Shown: positions 6,300-10,533 of the stretch, piece by piece
Layout: every line of letters starts with the position of its first letter
How positions within the stretch are numbered: the first letter of the stretch is position 1
From: Actinomycetes bacterium
Lineage (GTDB): Bacteria; Actinomycetota; Acidimicrobiia; Acidimicrobiales; Palsa-688
Direction of reading: 5' to 3'
Length of the DNA: 10,533 nt
NCBI GenBank assembly: GCA_021808665.1
Contig: JAKBBA010000108.1
Coordinates: forward strand, 1-10,533
The notes under the pieces: model-generated
Seen by the model: the letters and a program-made list of their open reading frames with translations, nothing else
What the model was told of the DNA's origin: nothing
The model's database searches: none
Position numbers and translations under genes: made by a program

Positions 6300-8108
6300 A
6301 TGGAGCCAAACCCCCCTCTCGCCGTCAACCGTTACCGTGACCACCGCTGCGGGGACCTGCGCAGCAGCGACGTCGGAGCGACCGTCCGCCTCGCCGGCTG
6401 GATAGCTGCGAAGAGAGACCACGGCGGGCTGCTGTTCGTGGACTTAAGAGACTCGGGTGGGATGGCCCCAGCCGGGATGGTCCAACTCGTCGCCCACCCG
6501 GGGGAGGAAGCGTTCGCGCTGCTCGAGTCCCTCCGAGTCGAAAGCGTCGTCACCGTCACCGGGACTGTTATCGCCAGAACCGCGGAGACCGTCAACCCAA
6601 AGCTGGCGACAGGCGAGGTGGAGGTGGGAGTGACCAGCGCCGAGGTGCTCTCGTCGGCTGAGGTGCTGCCCTTCCCCGTAGAGCGCGATACCGAAGTCGG
6701 CGAGGAGAACCGCCTGCGCTACCGCTACCTGGACCTGCGTCGCGGGCCGCTCGCGGAGCGGATAGCCAAGAGGGCCCGCCTGGCTAACTTGGTGCGCTCC
6801 CACATGTCGGGCCGGGGGTTCCTAGAAGTCCAGACGCCGATCCTGACTGCGTCCTCGCCGGAAGGAGCAAGGGACTTCCTCGTCCCGTCGAGCCTGTACC
6901 CGGGGGAGTTCTACGCCCTGCCGCAAGCCCCCCAGCAGTTCAAGCAGCTGCTGATGGTCGGCGGAATAGACCGGTACTTTCAGATCGCGCCGTGCTTTAG
7001 AGACGAGGCGTCCCGGGCGGACCGCAGCCCCGGCGAGTTCTACCAGATCGACCTGGAAATGGCCTTCGCAACCCAAGAAGACGTGTTCGTCGAGGTCGAG
7101 TACCTCATGGAGGCCATCGTCGTCGGCCTGTCAGACAAGACGACGTCGACTCCGTTCCCCCGGCTGACTTTCGCCGAGGCCGTCGACCGGTACGGGACGG
7201 ACAAGCCCGACTTGCGTTTCGGCCTGGAGCTAGCGGAGCTGTCAGGCCAGCTGGGCGGAAGAACCCAACTGCCCATGTTCGCCGACGCCCCCGGCGCGGG
7301 CCACGTCATCCGGGCGCTGCGCGTTCCAGGAGGCTGGGACCGGACCCGGAAGTGGTTCGACGGGTACGGCGAGGACGCCAAGAAGGCGGGAGTGACCGGC
7401 ACCTGGTTGCAGCTCGACCCTGCCGGGACCAAAGGGCCTCTCGCCCGTCGCCTCGACGAGGCGGAGGTCGCGTCGGTGGTCGAGGCGGCGGCGGCCGAGA
7501 CGGCTGACGCTGTCCTCGTGGCGGTCGGACCCCGCTCAAAGGTGTCAGCCCTGCTCGGCGACTACCGAGTCAGGGTCGGCCGGGAACTGGGCCTGGCCGA
7601 CCCTTCCCGGCTCGAGTTCGTCTGGGTGGTGGACTTCCCGATGTTCGAACAAGACGAGGCTACCGGCTCCTGGGATTTCGCCCACAACCCTTTCTCAATG
7701 CCCCAGGGCGGCCTTGAAGCCCTTCGCGATAGCGACCCAGGCGACATTCTCGCCTACCAATACGACCTGGTCTGCAACGGCATAGAGTTGTCGTCGGGTG
7801 CCGTTAGGAACCACCGCCCCGACATCATGGAGGCGGCGTTCGCCATCGCCGGTTACGGACCGGAGCGTATCCGAAAGTCGTTCCCGGCTCTTTGGAACGC
7901 GTTCCACTTCGGACCGCCGCCGCACGCCGGTATCGCCCCCGGTTTCGACCGGATCATCATGGTCCTCGAAGAGCAGGCGAACATACGAGAGGTGATCGCC
8001 TTTCCCCTGAACCAGTCTGCCCGGGACTTGCTCATGGGAGCCCCAAGCCCGGTCAGCGAGACTCAGCTGCGCGACGTTCACCTAAAAGTCGTGCCGCCCG
8101 CCACCTAG
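6300..8108 (+). CDS. aspS: Aspartyl-tRNA synthetase
   Basis: A class II aminoacyl-tRNA synthetase that charges tRNA-Asp with aspartate, 602 residues, the bacterial length. The N-terminal OB-fold anticodon-binding domain (about 10-125) contains GWIAAKRDHGGLLFVDLRDS (33-52). Motif 1 is in FLEVQTPILTASSPEGARDF (174-193). Motif 2 is CFRDEASRADRSPGEFYQID (232-251) with R234 and E236. A GAD insert domain spans roughly 325-430. Motif 3 is GIAPGFDRIIMVL (544-556) with R551. The RSPGEFYQID form of motif 2, the NPFSMPQGG segment (463-471) and the FPLNQSARDLLMGAPS ending (568-583) resemble alphaproteobacterial-type AspRS more than the usual actinobacterial form, as far as I recall. The ATG at 6300 is chosen because the OB fold begins soon after it. 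The open frame continues to 6075, but that stretch is antisense to the renalase-like gene and has no AspRS homology. Specificity for tRNA-Asp alone versus also tRNA-Asn is undetermined. Confidence 0.97.
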   Translation: MEPNPPLAVNRYRDHRCGDLRSSDVGATVRLAGWIAAKRDHGGLLFVDLRDSGGMAPAGMVQLVAHPGEEAFALLESLRVESVVTVTGTVIARTAETVNPKLATGEVEVGVTSAEVLSSAEVLPFPVERDTEVGEENRLRYRYLDLRRGPLAERIAKRARLANLVRSHMSGRGFLEVQTPILTASSPEGARDFLVPSSLYPGEFYALPQAPQQFKQLLMVGGIDRYFQIAPCFRDEASRADRSPGEFYQIDLEMAFATQEDVFVEVEYLMEAIVVGLSDKTTSTPFPRLTFAEAVDRYGTDKPDLRFGLELAELSGQLGGRTQLPMFADAPGAGHVIRALRVPGGWDRTRKWFDGYGEDAKKAGVTGTWLQLDPAGTKGPLARRLDEAEVASVVEAAAAETADAVLVAVGPRSKVSALLGDYRVRVGRELGLADPSRLEFVWVVDFPMFEQDEATGSWDFAHNPFSMPQGGLEALRDSDPGDILAYQYDLVCNGIELSSGAVRNHRPDIMEAAFAIAGYGPERIRKSFPALWNAFHFGPPPHAGIAPGFDRIIMVLEEQANIREVIAFPLNQSARDLLMGAPSPVSETQLRDVHLKVVPPAT

Positions 8109-8111
8109 GCG

Positions 8112-9119
8112 TCAGCTGCCGGCGGCGTTGGTCCCCTGAAGGCTGCTGGCGAACTCGTCTATAAGCCGTGACACCTCGCGGGGTCGCTCCTGCATGAGTT
8201 GGTGCCCGGCGCCGGCCAGCACTTCGAGGCGCGAGTTCGCCAGCAGCCGCGCGATCCTGCGAGCCTGGCGAACCGGGGTGAGAAGGTCTCGCGAGCCGAC
8301 GAGCACCAGCGACGGGGTGGTCGTCGCTGCCAGCGCCCAACGCCCGTCGTGGTCGATCAGGTCAACGCCCGACCCGACCACGGCGGAGGGAGCCGCCGCC
8401 GCCTGGAACTCGCGAAGTTGGGCGACCGCCCGCCCCGAAGGCGCAGAGCCGAAGCCGAGGCGGGCGACGAGCCAGGCGAGGTCGCTGTCGCCGTTGAGGA
8501 AGCGCAGCGGGGGATAACCCGCCTGGACCCGGTTTGCGAGCGCTTTCCCCGCGACGCGCGCCACGGGTGCGAACGGTGCCGGCACGACACCGCTTGCAGC
8601 GGTATCCATGAACACCAGACCCGCCACACGCTCCGAGAGAAGCTTCGAGTACCTCCCGGCGAACTCCATCAAGATCATTCCGCCCATCGAGTGCCCTACT
8701 ATCACCAGCCCTTTGAGGTTCAAAGACTTGATGACATTGGCAATGTCACTGGCAGCTACCCGCCTGCCTACGCCTTCCTCGCCAACGGTGGAGCGGCCGT
8801 GGCCTCTCAAGTCCATCGCCACGATCCTGTAGCGGTCCGATAGCAGGTGCATTTGCGGTGCCCACACCTCTGATCTGATGGTGATGCCGTGCACCATCAG
8901 GATCGGTCGCCCGGAACCTCGCTGTAGCAGGTGGATCCGGGCCCCGTCGGGAGTTGTGACTTCCGAGCGTTCCACGTCGTCGGGAAGCTCCAACAGGGGA
9001 TCGACGAGGGGTTTGGCACGGCTTTTGAGGGTGCCGACCGACTTGCTCAACCCGGCCGCCCCGGTGGCCGCAGCTGACAGTACCAGTCCGGCGGCAAAAG
9101 CGGTTCGGCGCGCTTTCAT
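8112..9119 (-). CDS. Alpha/beta hydrolase with N-terminal signal or anchor
   Basis: A 335-residue alpha/beta hydrolase of the epoxide hydrolase/haloperoxidase-like group. A short basic start (MKARR) and hydrophobic run to about residue 23 suggest a signal peptide or membrane anchor; A-A-G near 21-23 could be a cleavage site. Visible catalytic elements are HG of the oxyanion loop (H77-G78), DLRGHGRS (103-110), nucleophile elbow GHSMGG (S144), acid D278 in GSRDLLTP, and base H306 in GAGHQLMQERP. It presumably hydrolyses an ester, lactone or epoxide outside or at the membrane; the substrate is not inferable. The ATG at 9119 overlaps the CutA1 stop as ATGA with no strong ribosome site, which points to translational coupling. 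The longer open frame to 9437 only mirrors CutA1. It ends 3 bp from the convergent aspS stop. Confidence 0.9.
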   Translation of the reverse strand: MKARRTAFAAGLVLSAAATGAAGLSKSVGTLKSRAKPLVDPLLELPDDVERSEVTTPDGARIHLLQRGSGRPILMVHGITIRSEVWAPQMHLLSDRYRIVAMDLRGHGRSTVGEEGVGRRVAASDIANVIKSLNLKGLVIVGHSMGGMILMEFAGRYSKLLSERVAGLVFMDTAASGVVPAPFAPVARVAGKALANRVQAGYPPLRFLNGDSDLAWLVARLGFGSAPSGRAVAQLREFQAAAAPSAVVGSGVDLIDHDGRWALAATTTPSLVLVGSRDLLTPVRQARRIARLLANSRLEVLAGAGHQLMQERPREVSRLIDEFASSLQGTNAAGS

Positions 9120-9559
9120 GCCCGGCTGCTGTCGTCGGCCACTGTGGCGGTTCGGGCCTGGTCGGGATGTTGGGTCTGGTCGAGCACCCACGAGCGGTAC
9201 GAGTCGCTGACAGCGGCGAGCGGCACGGCGAAAAGTGCCGGCACGTCGTAGGGGTGACTTTCCGTGACGATGGAGGAGACCTCGTCGAAAAGCGACAGCC
9301 GGGTGTGGAAAGCCGCCCGTGATTCTCGATGATCCTGTGTCGCCGAGTCCCAGCGGTAGACGGAACGCACGGAGAAGATGTTTGCGCACGCTACAAGGCG
9401 CTTTTCGACCAACGTCCGGGCCAGGGCAGCGAGCCACTCAGCGTCGTCCGCGGTGACGCTCAACTCGCATATCGCCTCCGGAATGTCGCGGCCGTGCGCC
9501 GAGGGGTGGGCTCCCTCCGCCGGGCCGTGACCGGGGCTGTCTGTATCCGAGGAGCCCAT
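9116..9559 (-). CDS. cutA: CutA1 family divalent-cation tolerance protein
   Basis: A small trimeric ferredoxin-like protein historically linked to copper/divalent metal tolerance; its molecular role remains unsettled. The core lies at about residues 28-129 of 147. Characteristic segments are LVEKRLVACANIF (50-62), SVYRWD (66-71), and SHPYDVPALFAVPL (101-114), with the conserved HPY at 102-104. CutA1 proteins are usually about 105-115 residues. This one carries a hydrophilic, probably disordered N-terminal tail of about 27 residues and a C-terminal tail of about 17. The ATG at 9559 is preferred because a TACCAT -10 lies exactly 6 bases before it. A start 27 codons further up would extend into the divergent spacer. 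It is first in a two-gene unit with the alpha/beta hydrolase (ATGA overlap). Confidence 0.9.
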   Translation of the reverse strand: MGSSDTDSPGHGPAEGAHPSAHGRDIPEAICELSVTADDAEWLAALARTLVEKRLVACANIFSVRSVYRWDSATQDHRESRAAFHTRLSLFDEVSSIVTESHPYDVPALFAVPLAAVSDSYRSWVLDQTQHPDQARTATVADDSSRA

Positions 9560-9565
9560 AAGACG

Positions 9566-9571
9566 ATGGTA
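9566..9571 (-). promoter_or_regulatory. -10 box of the cutA-hydrolase unit (leaderless)
   Basis: TACCAT on the minus strand, then CGTCTT, then the ATG at 9559. The 6-base spacing equals that of the Ddn-like gene and places the transcription start at the ATG. Confidence 0.5.
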
Positions 9572-9664
9572 GCCACACTGAGACGGGCGCACAGGAGGGG
9601 CTGTCGCGCCGAACCGGTAGTCTGTGACACGCAAGTACATCCACAGCTAACCAGGGGAAAGTGC

Positions 9665-9669
9665 GAGGG
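9665..9669 (+). promoter_or_regulatory. Ribosome binding site of the HSL-family esterase
   Basis: GAGGG 7 bases before the ATG at 9677. It supports this start and shows that this gene, unlike most promoter-proximal genes here, has a true leader. A TAGTCT at 9618-9623 is a possible -10. Confidence 0.5.
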
Positions 9670-9676
9670 CGAGCTC

Positions 9677-10533
9677 ATGGCGAGTCAGCAGATGCAAGAG
9701 GTCAAGGCTTTGTTGCGTCAACGCCGCGACGAAGCAGCGGGGAAGCCGGAGCCGACGATCGAGGAGGCCCGCGCGTCGATGGAGGAGATGCTGGGCGCCT
9801 TCCCAGCTGTCGAAGGAGCGACCTTACAGGCCGTCGACGCTGGAGGGGTTCCCGCCGAGTGGACGCTCAGAGATCCCGCTGCCGATCCGGGGTCGTCGCC
9901 GACGTTGCTTTACTTCCACGGTGGTGGCTACACGGTCGGGTCGCCCGCCACTCACCGCCGACTTGTGACCTCCCTGTGCCTGGCGGCCGGTGTCGACGGG
10001 TTGAGCGTCGATTACCGACTCGCCCCCGAGCACCCCTTCCCGGCAGCGCTCGACGACGCCCTCTGTGCGTACCGCTGGCTGACAGGACCCGCCGGGGTCC
10101 ACCCTTCCAAGGTCGTCGTCTCCGGGGACTCCGCAGGTGGGGGTTTGGCGGTGGCGCTGCTCGTAGCGTTGAGAGACGCCGGCGACCCGCAACCCGCCGG
10201 CGCCTACCTGCTTTCGCCTTGGACCGACCTGGCCGCGACTGGAGAGTCGCGACGCAGCCGGGCCGACGTAGAGCCGATGCTTGAAGTCCAAGGAGAAGGC
10301 CGGTCCGCCCAGGTGTACGCAGCAGGCCAACCGCTGGACAACCCGCTTGTCAGTCCCCTCTACGCGGAGCTGGGCGGACTGGCGCCGTTGCTGGTGCAAG
10401 TAGGCGACCACGAGATACTCCTCGACGACTCCACCCGCCTTGCGGATTCGGCGAGGAGCGCGGGCGTCGACGTGGAACTGTCGGTGTGGCCCGAAGCCTT
10501 CCACGTGTTCCAGATCCTCGTCGGGGTGATACC
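9677..10533 (+). CDS. Alpha/beta hydrolase fold-3 (HSL-family) esterase, 3' end beyond window
   Basis: 285 codons are in the window and the frame stays open to the right edge, so perhaps only the last 15-30 residues are missing. It belongs to the hormone-sensitive-lipase group of carboxylesterases and lactonases (the group that includes monoterpene epsilon-lactone hydrolase). Evidence: oxyanion motif HGGGY (81-85), YRLAPEHPFPAALDD (113-127), nucleophile elbow GDSAGG (150-155; S152), LLSPWTDL (178-185), and base H276 in EAFHVFQ. The acid is ambiguous: E246 or D244 in QVGDHEILLDD (241-251), where alignment by eye favours E246. There is no signal peptide, so it is probably cytoplasmic. It diverges from cutA across 117 bp. 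Natural substrate unknown. Confidence 0.92.
   Translation, partial: MASQQMQEVKALLRQRRDEAAGKPEPTIEEARASMEEMLGAFPAVEGATLQAVDAGGVPAEWTLRDPAADPGSSPTLLYFHGGGYTVGSPATHRRLVTSLCLAAGVDGLSVDYRLAPEHPFPAALDDALCAYRWLTGPAGVHPSKVVVSGDSAGGGLAVALLVALRDAGDPQPAGAYLLSPWTDLAATGESRRSRADVEPMLEVQGEGRSAQVYAAGQPLDNPLVSPLYAELGGLAPLLVQVGDHEILLDDSTRLADSARSAGVDVELSVWPEAFHVFQILVGVI

Noticed and set aside
9120..9437. Open upstream extension of the minus-strand alpha/beta hydrolase
   Set aside because: It lies within cutA in another frame and has Arg/Pro-rich shadow composition; the signal-like start at 9119 with ATGA overlap is far better.
9661..10284. Plus-strand open frame of 207 codons starting at GTG
   Set aside because: Out-of-frame shadow of the HSL-family esterase, whose frame carries all catalytic motifs and starts at 9677.
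1..10533. tRNA genes, CRISPR arrays, insertion sequences, toxin-antitoxin or phage genes
   Set aside because: Looked for on both strands; no cloverleaf, regular repeat-spacer pattern, transposase motif or terminal inverted repeats were found.

Overview
The window is GC-rich, densely coding DNA of actinobacterial character. The evidence is a deazaflavin (F420)-dependent Ddn-family protein, a class I bacterial P450 beside a HadAB-like hotdog pair, GTG and TTG starts, and several start codons sitting 6-8 bases downstream of a -10-like box (leaderless mRNA architecture). A lineage outside the classical mycobacteria or streptomycetes is possible, since the aspartyl-tRNA synthetase carries signatures I associate with alphaproteobacterial-type enzymes. 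This placement comes from sequence reading and memory, not from a search. No tRNA, rRNA, CRISPR array, insertion sequence or phage gene was seen, and no gene-free stretch exceeds 300 bases.

Layout. (1) 1-740: two minus-strand hotdog-fold genes (a non-catalytic-looking first half and a catalytic MaoC-type partner that runs off the left edge, overlapping by TTGA), then a 114-bp divergent control region holding nested perfect inverted repeats. (2) 741-3738: a plus-strand two-gene unit, a cytochrome P450 overlapping by 14 bp a protein with the swivelling phospho-histidine domain of PEP-utilising enzymes. That protein matches the second and third domains of rifampin phosphotransferase but has no ATP-grasp domain. 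(3) 3772-5237: a minus-strand Ddn-type protein and a plus-strand EamA/DMT transporter, divergently transcribed across a repeat-bearing 128-bp spacer. (4) 5252-8108: a renalase-like FAD amine-oxidase homologue and aspS, diverging from a 52-bp spacer. (5) 8112-9559: a minus-strand CutA1 gene coupled by an ATGA overlap to an exported or membrane-anchored alpha/beta hydrolase. (6) 9677 to the right edge: a plus-strand HSL-family esterase, truncated by the window end.

The most coherent functional block is 1-3738. A P450 (oxidation), a two-subunit enoyl hydratase/dehydratase and an orphan phosphotransferase-like swivel protein lie around one shared palindromic control region. This looks like an inducible module acting on a hydrophobic or acyl substrate. 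The P450 plus ATP-grasp-less swivel protein is the least ordinary feature. The rest is core metabolism or single accessory genes.
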